The notes below the pieces were generated by a model. That model worked only from the letters and a program-made list of their open reading frames with translations. It had not been told where the DNA came from and searched no databases. A stretch of 64,000 bases of DNA from Paenibacillus azoreducens (lineage in GTDB: Bacteria > Bacillota > Bacilli > Paenibacillales > Paenibacillaceae): positions 186,001 to 250,000 of the forward strand of contig NZ_AP025343.1 in the NCBI RefSeq assembly GCF_021654775.1, given 5' to 3'. Below are positions 52,801-60,778 of the stretch, in pieces. The position numbers were made by a program, and so were the translations under genes. Numbering within the stretch: the first letter of the stretch is position 1; each line of letters starts with the position of its first letter.

Positions 52801-52945
52801 TATCGTAGGTTTGGTCGTGCTTTGCTTCATCCTGCTGCCGATGCTGGTACCGGCACTCATGACGCTGCCGGGGAGTATTCAGCGCCGGCGTACGGAACAT
52901 CTGCATGTCGCCCATATCAGCGGCAAGGATTCGGAAAGCGAATAA
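49826..52945 (+). CDS. MMPL/RND-family transporter with a long extracellular coiled-coil region
   Basis: 1039 residues. Twelve membrane helices in two blocks: one at residue about 10, five at about 180-345 (SAALTIIFILLVLILMFRSL, VLILFGIGTDYNILLFNRF), then about 850-1020 (FFSFIVIVAVGVDYSIFLM). Both GIGTDYNILL and GVGVDY-type segments carry the Asp-Tyr pair needed for proton coupling. Between the halves, residues about 470-760 form a Gly/Ser/Lys-rich heptad region (SGLDQIGGKL, LGKGIANLKSGLDAVS) as in YhgE/Pip-like proteins. AAGGAGGAAAGTTAGGC precedes the ATG. Role: probable export of lipids or hydrophobic drugs, controlled by the TetR gene. Confidence 0.93.
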   Translation: MRQIIKWRWAILVFWLVATVLLTVFQPDVNAILHERGQDPLTEDSPSKVAGTLLSKMTGTKGTSDIIVFHREGKLTDEDMTNIKSGIESLIQHKSELGFSQLIDPITTPDAKSSLISEDNTTLMASFNLDRMGRNVDEIDKQFKEVLKDVNVPYYLSGQDFIENDYIKASTAGVEKSAALTIIFILLVLILMFRSLIIPFVSLLAVGISYLCSMGIAAQIIDKLEFPVTSVTQMLLVLILFGIGTDYNILLFNRFREELAHGRSVDEAIITSYKTAGKTIWYSIATVFIAFAGLSFSSFGIYKSANVVAIGTVVLVLEIMTLTPFILKVLGPKLFWPSKKNAGHKESKFWANLTAISVKHPVIVTAVIVVLMIPALLTSGQKLSFDQLQELGDGYPSTKGFNLVAEHFSKGQALPTTVVIEGDKALDNNNALGVIDRLTDKLKAVGGVKSVASVTQPQSKPIDAFYISNQTEAVKDGISASQKGVDQIKSGLDQIGGKLSAPDTSSANELVSGTSKVKNGYDQIAAALGQVSGGISKGAGGAGELGKGIANLKSGLDAVSANTGKISKGLTEMSKGYASLEAGYKQIGGQVPQIQQGLAGMNGLIAGLGAKHSELAADADYMKLKATGETLESSLAQLSGGLQQLNANYAKLNASLSQTAGGLGQIEGAQKQLSAGLAALQKGADELQKGLQQGSGGSREIEANMKKLNAALGQVQSGQKQLIDGLASLTGGMSQLKEGIGKSGSGLGDISEGLGKTTDFLTQLNSSKTFFIPREALDSEAFKKAEDNFMSKDRTITKMIVILKDDPYSPAALKTIEKINDTLSSGLKGTVLDNARYGAAGPSSTTYDMNKEQLNSFNGTAIIVIVSVFIVLLFVIRSFWPSVFIVLSLVASYYVAMSASNLVATYIIGADGVSSFVPFFSFIVIVAVGVDYSIFLMERYREHGDMSPGEAIVKAARSVGGVIISAMVILGGTFATLMPSGLVLLIELAAAVIVGLVVLCFILLPMLVPALMTLPGSIQRRRTEHLHVAHISGKDSESE

Positions 52946-52965
52946 TGGATTAATGCACAAAAAAG

Positions 52966-53001
52966 AAAGACCGGAAAGGGCGTGGCCCTTTCCGGTCTTT
53001 T
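52966..53001 (+). terminator. Terminator of the MMPL gene
   Basis: A 16-bp perfect stem AAAGACCGGAAAGGGC (52966-52981) with GCCCTTTCCGGTCTTT (52985-53000). Convergent with the OYE gene that ends at 53056. Confidence 0.9.
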
Positions 53002-53055
53002 CGATTCTATGTCAAGGTTTAACGGTGATCTGGCAGGAGGGGGAGCGCCTTCACC

Positions 53056-54180
53056 TTAAACCAGTGTTTTTAGCGCTTCCGGCGTAAACGGCTGGAGCTC
53101 GTCAAAACGTCCATCGCGGACCTTGGCGGCCCAGGCTGGATCAGCCAGCAATGCGCGTCCCACCGCAACGAGATCAAATTCATTCTGCTCCAAACGTTTG
53201 AGGAGTTCATTAATGTCGTGTTGGCCTGCGCCCTTGCCTTGAGTGAAGAGGTTGGTAAACACGTCATCAAGACCTACCGATCCAACCGTAATGGAGGTCT
53301 TTCCGGTCAGTTTTTTGGCCCATCCGGCAAAATTAAGCTGCGATCCCTCAAATTCGGGTTCCCAGAAGCGGCGCGTCGAGCAATGGAAAATATCGACACC
53401 GGCTTCGGATAACGCGGTGAGCAGCTGTTCCAGTTCCTCCGGCGTATCCGCCAGCTTAGCATCATATTTGGTCGTTTTCCATTGCGAGAGACGGAGCGCA
53501 ACCGGGAAATCCGGTCCTACCGCAGCACGGACGGCTTCAACGACTTCAATGGCAAAGCGGGCGCGCTTCATCATATCGCCGCCGTAACGGTCGGTACGTC
53601 GATTGGTACGTTCCCACAGGAACTGGTCGATCAGATAACCGTGGGCGCCGTGGATTTCCACGCCGTCAAAGCCCAGCCGCTTCGCATTCGCGGCAGCGTC
53701 GGCATAGGCCTGAATGACTTGCGCGATTTCCGCTTCTGTCATAGGCTCCGTAATTTTGTTGCCGTCCAGATCCAGCCCGGATGGTCCGATTGGCAGCGCT
53801 TCGGGATTCGGCAGCGCCCCGACCGGGCGCGTCATGCCGATATGCCAGATTTGCGGCATGATTTTGCCGCCTGCTTCATGAACCTGCTTCACGACTTCGG
53901 CCCAGCCGTTTAATGCGGCTTCGCCATGGAAGTTCGGAATGTTCGGATTATCCGTAGCGGCCGGATGGTCGATCAGCGTGCCCTCGGTAATGATCAGGCC
54001 GACACCATTTTCGGCACGGCGGCGGTAATAAGCGGCCACATCCGGACCGGGCACCCCATTGGGAGAGAAGCCGCGGGTCATCGGCGCCATAACGATTCTT
54101 GTCGGCAGATTCAGTTTGCCTGAAGTAAATGGTTGAAATAAAGAAGCGGTAGAGCGGATATTTTGCTGCTGGCTGCTCAT
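53056..54180 (-). CDS. Old Yellow Enzyme family NADH:flavin oxidoreductase
   Basis: 374 residues, FMN-containing TIM barrel. LFQPFTSGKLNLPTRIVMAP and MTRGFSPNGV at the N-terminus, the substrate-binding VEIHGAHGYLIDQFLWERTN and RYGG, and the C-terminal FDLVAVGRALLADPAW are typical of the OYE/NemA group, which reduce electrophilic alkenes, quinones and nitro compounds. GGAGGG is upstream of the ATG at 54180. Its promoter carries the same 20-bp operator as the neighbouring arsR-type gene, so it is likely to be induced by the signal that regulator senses. Confidence 0.93.
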   Translation of the reverse strand: MSSQQQNIRSTASLFQPFTSGKLNLPTRIVMAPMTRGFSPNGVPGPDVAAYYRRRAENGVGLIITEGTLIDHPAATDNPNIPNFHGEAALNGWAEVVKQVHEAGGKIMPQIWHIGMTRPVGALPNPEALPIGPSGLDLDGNKITEPMTEAEIAQVIQAYADAAANAKRLGFDGVEIHGAHGYLIDQFLWERTNRRTDRYGGDMMKRARFAIEVVEAVRAAVGPDFPVALRLSQWKTTKYDAKLADTPEELEQLLTALSEAGVDIFHCSTRRFWEPEFEGSQLNFAGWAKKLTGKTSITVGSVGLDDVFTNLFTQGKGAGQHDINELLKRLEQNEFDLVAVGRALLADPAWAAKVRDGRFDELQPFTPEALKTLV

Positions 54181-54222
54181 GTATGGAACCCTCCAATTCG
54201 TAGATTGATTTTATTTTTCTGT

Positions 54223-54242
54223 ATTTCCATAAAAATAGATAT
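54223..54242 (-). promoter_or_regulatory. ArsR operator in the OYE promoter
   Basis: ATTTCCATAAAAATAGATAT differs at a single position from the inverse of the copy at 54621-54640. It lies about 45 bp upstream of the OYE start codon, over the expected promoter. Confidence 0.75.
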
Positions 54243-54298
54243 ATATAATTAAAAGAAAGAGCTTTTTGCTTAAGTGCGTATGGTAATGCTTTATAAGC

Positions 54299-54610
54299 CT
54301 AAAGCTCTTCCTTGAGTTGTTCGATAAAACGTCTAATTCCCTCCTCATTACGTCTGTAATAAGTCCATTGGCCTGCGCGGCGGGACTCCAGCAAACCTGC
54401 CTTTTGCAATTTGACCAGATAACCGGAAACAACGGATTGGGCGAGTCCTGTTTTTTCTGAAATGGAACCGACGCAAATGCCGCCCTTAAAATCGCAAGAA
54501 GCGGGCATATGCTCCTGGGGACTGAAATGCTCCTCGGGATGCTTCAGCCATTCCAAAATATTGAACCGGGTCTCATTTGACAATGCCTTGATCGTTTGTA
54601 ATATATCCAT
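54299..54610 (-). CDS. ArsR-family regulator with a paired-cysteine segment
   Basis: 103 residues from ATG 54610; upstream codons in the same frame are AT-rich promoter sequence. The winged helix reads LQTIKALSNETRFNILEWL, ISEKTGLAQSVVSGYLVKL, GLLESRRAGQWTYYRRNEEG. Two cysteines sit in ASCDFKGGICVGS before the recognition helix. This is not the CVC metal site of ArsR proper, but a vicinal pair that could sense thiol-reactive compounds. The same-strand OYE gene lies 118 bp downstream, and both promoters carry the same operator. Confidence 0.88.
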   Translation of the reverse strand: MDILQTIKALSNETRFNILEWLKHPEEHFSPQEHMPASCDFKGGICVGSISEKTGLAQSVVSGYLVKLQKAGLLESRRAGQWTYYRRNEEGIRRFIEQLKEEL

Positions 54611-54620
54611 ATGCTTTATT

Positions 54621-54640
54621 ATATCTATTTTTATAGAAAT
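54621..54640 (-). promoter_or_regulatory. ArsR operator in its own promoter
   Basis: ATATCTATTTTTATAGAAAT contains the palindrome TCTAT-TTTT-ATAGA and ends 10 bp upstream of the start codon at 54610. Inverted relative to the copy in the OYE promoter. Confidence 0.75.
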
Positions 54641-54757
54641 GTAAATATGCATTTTCTAACCGGAGGCGGCTTCCGCTTTTTTTAATCGGCCAAGCTTTGT
54701 GATAGGATAATAATGGACTTTGGAATTCCAATCTTTGCAAGTGAAAGGGTGCTTGGC

Positions 54758-57397
54758 ATGAAGGAGAAGCTGGAACGATATAAAATATTTCGCATCCTGG
54801 CTTCCATATACCGGATTAAAGCTGTCCGGATTCTAATACCGATAGCGGTGATCGGGCTGGTCTATTGGGAGGGAAAGCGCGAACTGCGCCAAATTTCCAT
54901 CGGCCGCACTTTCAGGGAGCTGCGCCATCTGCCTGTTGAAGCCATCGTGGAAATATTCGCATTTTCACTTTTTTCCGTTGCGGTCATGTGCCTTTACGAT
55001 TTATTGATCCGCCGTCATTTTCGGCTGAAGGTTGGATTTTGGAGCATGTTTCGGTACTCATGGATTGCCAACACGTTTAATAATATTATTGGTTTTGCCG
55101 GTTTGACCGGAGCCGGTCTCAGAACCCTTTTATATAGAAATAGCGGGATTTCGGCTTCGTTGATGGCCTCTGCCGTCGTGTTTTTGTCGCCAGTCTTCGC
55201 CACGGGGCTGTCGATTCTTTCCTGGGGCATCATTGCCGGATGGTTGCCCGTAGGCGAACTCATGCAGGAGCATCGATGGCTGGTATTCGCGGTATGGGGA
55301 ATGGCGCTTTATTTACCGTTTTTTGTACTGATGCAAAGATCATCGTTGTTTGCCAAATGGTTCAACCGCGGCGAAGGAAGAACGCCATGGACAACCGTGG
55401 GCGTGTCTCTCAGCGCCTCGTTGCTGGAATGGCTCTGCGCCGGGATTACGTTCTGGCTGATTGCACACAGCGTGCTGCATGACTTATCCTTCACCGGCAT
55501 CATCGGTATGTACACCGTCGCCGCAATAGCGGGAATTCTCAGTATGGCCCCGGGCGGGATCGGAGCGTTTGATTTGACCATACTGCTGGGTTTGGAACGG
55601 ATGGGCTTTCCATCCGACCGTTCCATGGCTGTGCTGGTTCTATTCCGGTTGTTTTATTATCTTATCCCGTGGCTGATCGGGCTGATCCTGTCTGCTTTTG
55701 AGCTTGGCAATACGGCCAAACGCGCAGTGGATAATCTGGATGGCGGTTCCGAGGTTCCTTTGAATGTTTGGCAGCGGTTGTGGCGCTGGCCTGGACAATT
55801 CCGTTTCTTAAGCGATCTTGGCGTATGGGCGCTTGGCAAACTCGTTCTGATCAGCGGTTTGGTACTTCTGATTTCGGCTGCTACACCCGGACTGCTGTAC
55901 CGAATCAAGATGATGGAAGAGATCTTATCCATGCCGATCATGCGCATCTCCCATTTGTTGTCGGTTATGATCGGGTTTATGCTGATTGTCCTTTCGCGCG
56001 GCATTTCCTTACGGATTCACCGGGCCTATGTGATAACAGGCATTTTGCTGCTTGCGGGCGCTATTTTTACATTTGCGAAGGCGTTTGACTTTGAGGAAGC
56101 GATCTTTCTTTTGATCGTCGGCCTTGCGCTGTGGATGTCGCGCTCACGCTTTTACCGGAAAGGGGCGGCGCTGGAAATTCGCAGCTACCTGGCTTGGTAT
56201 GGGTTATCGGCGGCTATCGCTTTCTTGTATTTCTGGATCGGAAGCCATGTTCATCACGGCTGGTTCAAACATCTGCCGACGGCAGATCACATTCATGGAA
56301 TGTTTGGATGGAGACGATACGCAATCACGGCGCTGATCGGCCTTGCCGGGGCGTGGCTGCTGCTGACCATGATGATCCTGCTCCGTCCCAACCGGAAAGT
56401 GGCCGCGGCCGCAGGGCCGGAAGATCTTGGGAAGCTGCGGGTTTTCCTAAACAGCAATAAAGGAAATTTGCTGACCCATATGCTGTTTACAGGGGATAAA
56501 AGCTTTTTCTGGGCTCAGGAAGGCCGGGTGCTTATTCCTTACGCCAGGGCTAGGGATAAGCTGGTGGTGCTGGGCGATCCGCTTGGTGCGTTAGAGCTTG
56601 TGCCGGACGCGATTGCGGAATTTCAACAGTATGCCGATCAATATGCGATGGCGGTCGTGTTTTATCAGGCGACGCCAGAGTTTCTGCCCATCTATCATGA
56701 ATACGGCTACCGATTCTTCAAACTGGGTGAAGAGGCCCTGGTTCATCTGGATCAATTCACCCTTTCCGGCAAAAAAGCGGCGGATTTGCGCAGCGTGCGC
56801 AACCGGTTCGAGCGAGAAGGTTATCTGTTTGAAGTGGTATCCCCGCCGTTTGGCGATGAGCTTCTGAAGGAACTGCGCATCGTGTCGGATGACTGGATCA
56901 GAGGCAGAAGGGAAAAAGGGTTTTCGCTTGGCTGGTTTGATCCGGACTATTTGAAGCAGGCACCCATTGCGCTGCTGAAGAATCCGGCTGGAGCCGTTCT
57001 GGCTTTTGCTACGCTTGCACCCGGATATGACGAGGGGCGCACGATGTCCATCGACTTGATGAGGCATCGGAACGGCACGCCGAACGGCACGATGGATTAT
57101 CTGTTCATCAAACTGCTGGAATGGTGCAAAGAGCAGGGATATGGAATCTTTAATCTCGGCAATGCGCCGCTATCCAGCGTCGGCAAAAGCAAAAGCGCTC
57201 TGCGCGAGGAAAAGCTTGCCTCACTGGTATTTCAGTATGGCGGCCATTGGTACGGATTCAAAGGTTTGCGCCGGTATAAGGACAAATTTATGCCGGAATG
57301 GGAACCGCGTTTCCTGGCTTATCCCGCTTGGGTTTCGCTGCCTGTGCTCACCGTGGATTTGGTTCGGCTGGTTTCCAGAAAGGTAAGGGAAAGATGA
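54758..57397 (+). CDS. mprF: Phosphatidylglycerol lysyltransferase/flippase MprF
   Basis: 879 residues from ATG 54758 (AAAGGG 8 bp upstream; the frame is open to 54713 without a ribosome site). About 14 membrane helices occupy residues 1-560: the flippase part (residues about 20-340) with GTPGGIGAFDLTILLGLERM-like sequence, here GGIGAFDLTILLGLERMG, then further helices. The C-terminal DUF2156 synthase domain (about 570-870) has GDPLGALELVPDAIAEF, FKLGEEALVHLDQF, IFNLGNAPLSSVG and YKDKFMPEWEPRFLAYP. It adds lysine from Lys-tRNA to phosphatidylglycerol and flips the product, protecting against cationic antimicrobial peptides. Confidence 0.96.
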   Translation: MKEKLERYKIFRILASIYRIKAVRILIPIAVIGLVYWEGKRELRQISIGRTFRELRHLPVEAIVEIFAFSLFSVAVMCLYDLLIRRHFRLKVGFWSMFRYSWIANTFNNIIGFAGLTGAGLRTLLYRNSGISASLMASAVVFLSPVFATGLSILSWGIIAGWLPVGELMQEHRWLVFAVWGMALYLPFFVLMQRSSLFAKWFNRGEGRTPWTTVGVSLSASLLEWLCAGITFWLIAHSVLHDLSFTGIIGMYTVAAIAGILSMAPGGIGAFDLTILLGLERMGFPSDRSMAVLVLFRLFYYLIPWLIGLILSAFELGNTAKRAVDNLDGGSEVPLNVWQRLWRWPGQFRFLSDLGVWALGKLVLISGLVLLISAATPGLLYRIKMMEEILSMPIMRISHLLSVMIGFMLIVLSRGISLRIHRAYVITGILLLAGAIFTFAKAFDFEEAIFLLIVGLALWMSRSRFYRKGAALEIRSYLAWYGLSAAIAFLYFWIGSHVHHGWFKHLPTADHIHGMFGWRRYAITALIGLAGAWLLLTMMILLRPNRKVAAAAGPEDLGKLRVFLNSNKGNLLTHMLFTGDKSFFWAQEGRVLIPYARARDKLVVLGDPLGALELVPDAIAEFQQYADQYAMAVVFYQATPEFLPIYHEYGYRFFKLGEEALVHLDQFTLSGKKAADLRSVRNRFEREGYLFEVVSPPFGDELLKELRIVSDDWIRGRREKGFSLGWFDPDYLKQAPIALLKNPAGAVLAFATLAPGYDEGRTMSIDLMRHRNGTPNGTMDYLFIKLLEWCKEQGYGIFNLGNAPLSSVGKSKSALREEKLASLVFQYGGHWYGFKGLRRYKDKFMPEWEPRFLAYPAWVSLPVLTVDLVRLVSRKVRER

Positions 57398-57443
57398 AGT
57401 TAAATTTTGATGCAGGATTTAGTCACCTGGTTAAAATACAAGC

Positions 57444-57492
57444 AAAAGGCCGTTTCTTTTCATCCTTGTTCGGGATGGGAAAAACGGCTTTT
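57444..57492 (+). terminator. Terminator of mprF
   Basis: AAAAGGCCGTTT (57444-57455) pairs with AAAACGGCTTTT (57481-57492) with one bulged base; CATCC/GGATG lies within the loop. Confidence 0.75.
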
Positions 57493-57519
57493 AGCGTTTT
57501 TAAGATATAAGACTTCCAT

Positions 57520-57740
57520 GCCGCTTCGCGGCACCACTGATGGATGAAAATTTTGTCCATACTGTTACTATGGCTGGCGAAGGTAGGTCGTACTTTCTTG
57601 GTGTCTCGAACCCGTATATAAGACGGACCACAACGACCCGGTGCATCGCAGATTGTTGCTCCTTCGGGAAGCACGCAGGGCGGAATAACCCTTTTTGGTA
57701 GTTGCACCAGCCTTAAAATCACCCAGTCGTAAGGAGAAGT
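57520..57740 (+). ncRNA. Candidate bridge RNA region upstream of the IS110 transposase
   Basis: The 347-bp gap 57398-57744 holds the mprF terminator and this segment. It starts with the tight hairpin TGCCGC-TTC-GCGGCA (57520-57534) and continues with GC-rich internal pairings around 57640-57690 (CCTTCGGGAAG-type loop). In IS110 branch elements such as IS621 the bridge RNA lies in this upstream position; transcription here is inference. Confidence 0.45.
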
Positions 57741-57744
57741 ACGT

Positions 57745-58964
57745 ATGGAAGTGTTAATCGAACGTTGCTGCGGTCTGGATGTTCACAAGAAGAGCATCAC
57801 CGCCTGCATTATCACCCCTCAAGGAAAGGAGATTCGAACATTTGCTACAATGACCCGAAACCTGATTGAATTGGTAGACTGGGTCAAACAACACCGTTGC
57901 ACCCATGTCGCGATGGAAAGCACCGGAGACTACTGGAAACCGATATATAACCTGTTGGAATTGGAAGAACTCAAGCCCATGGTCGTGAATGCGCAACATA
58001 TTAAATCTGTCCCTGGACGTAAAACGGATGTCAAGGATGCTGAATGGATTGCCAAGCTGCTGCGGCATGGTTTGGTGCAAGGAAGCTATATTCCGGACCG
58101 AGATCAAAGGGAACTGCGAGAGGTGATTCGTTACCGGCGAAGCATTATTGAAGAACGAACGCGTGAAGCGAATCGGCTTCAAAAGGTGCTCGAAGGCGGC
58201 AACATCAAGCTATCCTCAGTCGCTTCCAACGTACTCGGGGTTTCCGGACGAAACATGTTGGAAGCCATAATTAACGGTGAAACCGATGTTTCTGTCTTGG
58301 CCGATTTCGCCCAAAAGAAACTAAAGCTGAAGAAAGAACAGTTGAAACTGGCGCTGGAAGGGCGACTTGGCCCTCATCAACTGCTCATGATCGAGAAGCA
58401 GCTCGCCCATATCGATTATCTGAACGAATTGATCACCGAATTGGATACAGAGATCGATAAACGTATGGCCCCTTTTGCTGAGGACCTGAAGTTATTGGAT
58501 TCGATCCCCGGTGTCGGTAAACGAACTGCCGAACAAATCTTGGCAGAGATCGGTACGGACATGTCGCGGTTTCCAACCCCTGGCCATTTATGTTCCTGGG
58601 CAGGGATGACTCCAGGTCACGATGAAAGCGCGGGGAAGAAAAGGTCAGCCAAAACACGAAAAGGAAACAAAAAACTGCGAAGTGCCCTAACTGAGGCGGC
58701 GCGGGCGGTGACACGTAAAAAAATTCGTACCTGGCAGCCCAGTATCATCGTATTGCTGCACGACGCGGAAAAAATAGAGCCGCAGTCGCCGTAGGACATA
58801 CCATTCTAACGATCGTACATATCTTGTTAACGCGAAAACAAGAATATGTGGAGCTTGGCTTTGATTACTTTGATAAGCGAAAGCGTGACATCTTGATTAA
58901 CAACTCGATTAAGAGACTAGAGTCCCTTGGACTTACAGTCAGCATTCAAGAACAAACGGCTTAA
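57745..58964 (+). pseudogene. IS110-family transposase, frameshifted near its 3' end
   Basis: The first 330 codons are intact: CGLDVHKKSITACII with the first Asp, HVAMESTGDYWKPIY with the Glu, KTDVKDAEWIAKLL with the Asp pair, and the C-terminal SIPGVGKRTAEQILAEIGTD. At 58716-58722 a run of seven A residues is one short of the number that keeps the frame: with eight, translation would go on as KKNSYLAAQYHRIAARRGKN to a TAA at 58962-58964. As given, the frame ends early at 58794. It is either an inactive copy, a slippage site, or a read error in a homopolymer. Confidence 0.85.
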
Positions 58965-59233
58965 GCGGTTCAAACCCATTTTTTAAAAAAGCAAGTTACT
59001 GGGGTTAGTTTCGTATTGCCAAAAACGGCTTTTCTAACGATACTACGAGCTGATAATTTTCAGGGCAGATAGTATAAACTTCGGGGATCTCATAAAGTTC
59101 CGGGGTCCCCGCAAAGTAATCGGAATAAGCTTCGAAGGGCACACGTCACTCAGTACTTTTGCTCCGCAAAAGCGCCCCTCTTTGAGGGGCGTCGGACTTC
59201 TTTTCGATACTTTTTGTGGGGTTATTTTAGCAA
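58965..59233. other. Spacer with a dispersed repeat and two tight hairpins
   Basis: It contains AAAAACGGCTTTT (59025-59037), which repeats the right arm of the mprF terminator, then the 37-bp dispersed repeat (59102-59138), then CTTTTGC-TCC-GCAAAAG (about 59157-59173) and GCGCCCCTCTTTGAGGGGCG (about 59173-59192). The last two hairpins could terminate minus-strand transcription from the histidine kinase remnant. No ORF. Confidence 0.6.
59102..59138 (+). repeat. Dispersed repeat, copy 2
   Basis: Identical over 37 bp to 48832-48868, beginning GGGGTCCCCGCAAAGTAATC and ending in TTCGAAGG. Confidence 0.8.
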
Positions 59234-60107
59234 TCATTTTGGGAGTTTAACACGGAAAATCATGCCCTTGGGCTGGTTATGCAGCGCTTGGATCGTGCCA
59301 TGATGGCTCCCAGCGATCCACTGCGCGATGGACAGGCCGAGCCCCGAGCCGCCGCTTTCGCGCGAACGCGCCCGGTCTTCACGGTAGAAACGGTCGAATA
59401 TGCGGGGCAGCGCTTCTTCGCTGATGCCAATGCCGGTATCCAGCTCAAGCTTGTTCTGGATAATTGTGAGCGGCGTCCGCAGCTCATGCGAAGCGTTTTC
59501 CACAAACTCCACCTGTTTGTCCCAGGATCGGATAATCGGCTTCATCATTTTGCGGGATAAAATATAACTTGCGGTAATGGATAACATGATGAATATGGTT
59601 GAGCATAAAATGATGATCCGCTTGAAATTACTGATCAAATTTTGCTCGGAGTCTACATTGACCATCAGTTGGATGTAGGATGGTCATTGTTCGGAAAAAG
59701 TATTTGCCGCCGATTTTTATATTGGAGATCACGCCGATCGTGGATGGATCGAACTCCAAATGGCTCAAATAATGATCGTAATAGATTAACCCGATTTGCT
59801 GGGGGTTCATGATTTTTCCGTTTTCCCACTGAATCGGGAGGACGCGGGGGTTATACATCAACCTGCCGCCTTTGCCGGGAAAGAAAACGCGTTTGCCCCC
59901 AAAAAGATCCCGGTCCGGAATCTCGCCGCTTGCAGCGCCTCTGGCGACGGTTTCGATCATCCTTTTGTACCCGTTCAAATCCGAATCGGTTTTCGCGTAG
60001 AGCGTAGCTTTGATTTGGCCGAAAATAATGGTGCCGAAGATGCCGAAGAGGATGGTGAAGGCAATCAGGGTATAGACCATAAACCGCAGCTGCTGGCTGC
60101 GGATCAC
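59234..60107 (-). pseudogene. Decayed sensor histidine kinase
   Basis: The N-terminal part (from GTG 60107) has a membrane helix (FMVYTLIAFTILFGIFGTII), an outer sensor loop and then goes out of frame near 59680, where one base too many (or two too few) changes [15 protein letters not shown] into a dead end. The next frame continues with the second membrane helix, HAMP-like segment and H-box [17 protein letters not shown], then jumps directly to [20 protein letters not shown] and [10 protein letters not shown]: about 60-90 residues including the N-box are missing. A response regulator gene would be expected upstream but is absent. Two lesions make it non-functional. Confidence 0.9.
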
Positions 60108-60301
60108 CTTAAGCGATCATTTGAAAATTAGCTGACCAAAAAAACCTCTGAAATCAACGCTTTGAATTAAAAATAACCCATAGAAAATGAAACCCACGAT
60201 TTGTAAAAACATAGAATCTTTTTCTGTTCAATCCCTTGTTTTCATGCAATATAGTTTAAATTTCATTTTCTAAAATAAGAAGATTAAAATCTCTTTTAAA
60301 A

Positions 60302-60330
60302 AGCATCCAACTTCTACAATTAAGTTGGTT
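60302..60330 (-). terminator. Terminator overlapping the small membrane protein stop
   Basis: On the minus strand CCAACTT (60322-60328) pairs with AAGTTGG (60307-60313) and is followed, after ATGC, by TTTTT. The TAA stop lies in the left arm. The 212-bp gap 60108-60319 is otherwise AT-rich without features. Confidence 0.6.
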
Positions 60331-60565
60331 TTCTTTTTAGTGATAAGATAATTAATACTATTCCTAGTATTCCTGAGATAACTGCTATTGTAATAGGTAT
60401 GGTTCCTATTTCCATTAGAGCAGTCTTAAAAATACCATAATCTGAGTTCCACCCTACACCTTCTTTTACTAAAACTTGAGAGTAAATAGCTGCAGAAATT
60501 AAATCAGAACCATAGATAATGGCACTAAACAACAAAAGGGTCAAACCAACATATAATTTCTTCAT
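60320..60565 (-). CDS. Small two-helix membrane protein, AT-rich gene
   Basis: 81 residues: one helix at the N-terminus (LYVGLTLLLFSAIIYGSDLI) that could also act as a signal anchor, a loop with VGWNSDYGIFKTALMEIG, and a second helix (ITIAVISGILGIVLIILSL) with a basic tail KRKPT. AGGAGGTAACGACTA is upstream of its ATG. The low GC content differs from the surroundings and matches the secreted-protein gene beyond the IS3 element. Before the insertion the two genes were divergent neighbours. Small proteins of this shape are found in many Bacillales without a known role. Confidence 0.75.
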   Translation of the reverse strand: MKKLYVGLTLLLFSAIIYGSDLISAAIYSQVLVKEGVGWNSDYGIFKTALMEIGTIPITIAVISGILGIVLIILSLKRKPT

Positions 60566-60616
60566 TAGTCGTTACCTCCTAAATATTTAAAACTATTGGC
60601 TATTATTCCCATTTAA

Positions 60617-60689
60617 TTTACAGTAATAGGTATGAAATATATTAATTGTTAATGCTAGTATACTAGTATTAAAAAAAGAAGGGAAGGAT
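60617..60689 (+). promoter_or_regulatory. Orphaned promoter, operator and ribosome site of the secreted-protein gene
   Basis: TTTACA (60617-60622), 17 bp and TATTAA (60640-60645) form a possible promoter. The perfect palindrome CTAGTATACTAG (60655-60666) lies just downstream, and AGAAGGGAAGGAT (60677-60689) is a strong ribosome site left of the IS3 element. Without the element the ribosome site would be about 7 bp from ATG 62158. Confidence 0.6.
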
Positions 60690-60778
60690 TAAACTGTACC
60701 CTATCGAGTAGACACTTTAAAAAAGTCTCTCGATAGGGTACTTTTGTCTATAACAAGAAGATGGGAAAGAGGAATGGT

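Larger units (their letters stand above)
57510..58970 (+). mobile_element. Second IS110-family element (boundaries approximate)
   Basis: A transposase gene disrupted by a frameshift with a structured non-coding segment upstream (57520-57740). Its arrangement, RNA-like region before the gene, is that of the IS110 branch proper, unlike the downstream region of the element at 24.3 kb. No target duplication is expected, and ends cannot be set precisely. Confidence 0.65.

Noticed and set aside
59025..59037. AAAAACGGCTTTT after the IS110 pseudogene, identical to part of the mprF terminator, considered as a target duplication
   Set aside because: IS110 elements do not make duplications of this kind and the flanks do not otherwise match; it may be chance or an older rearrangement.
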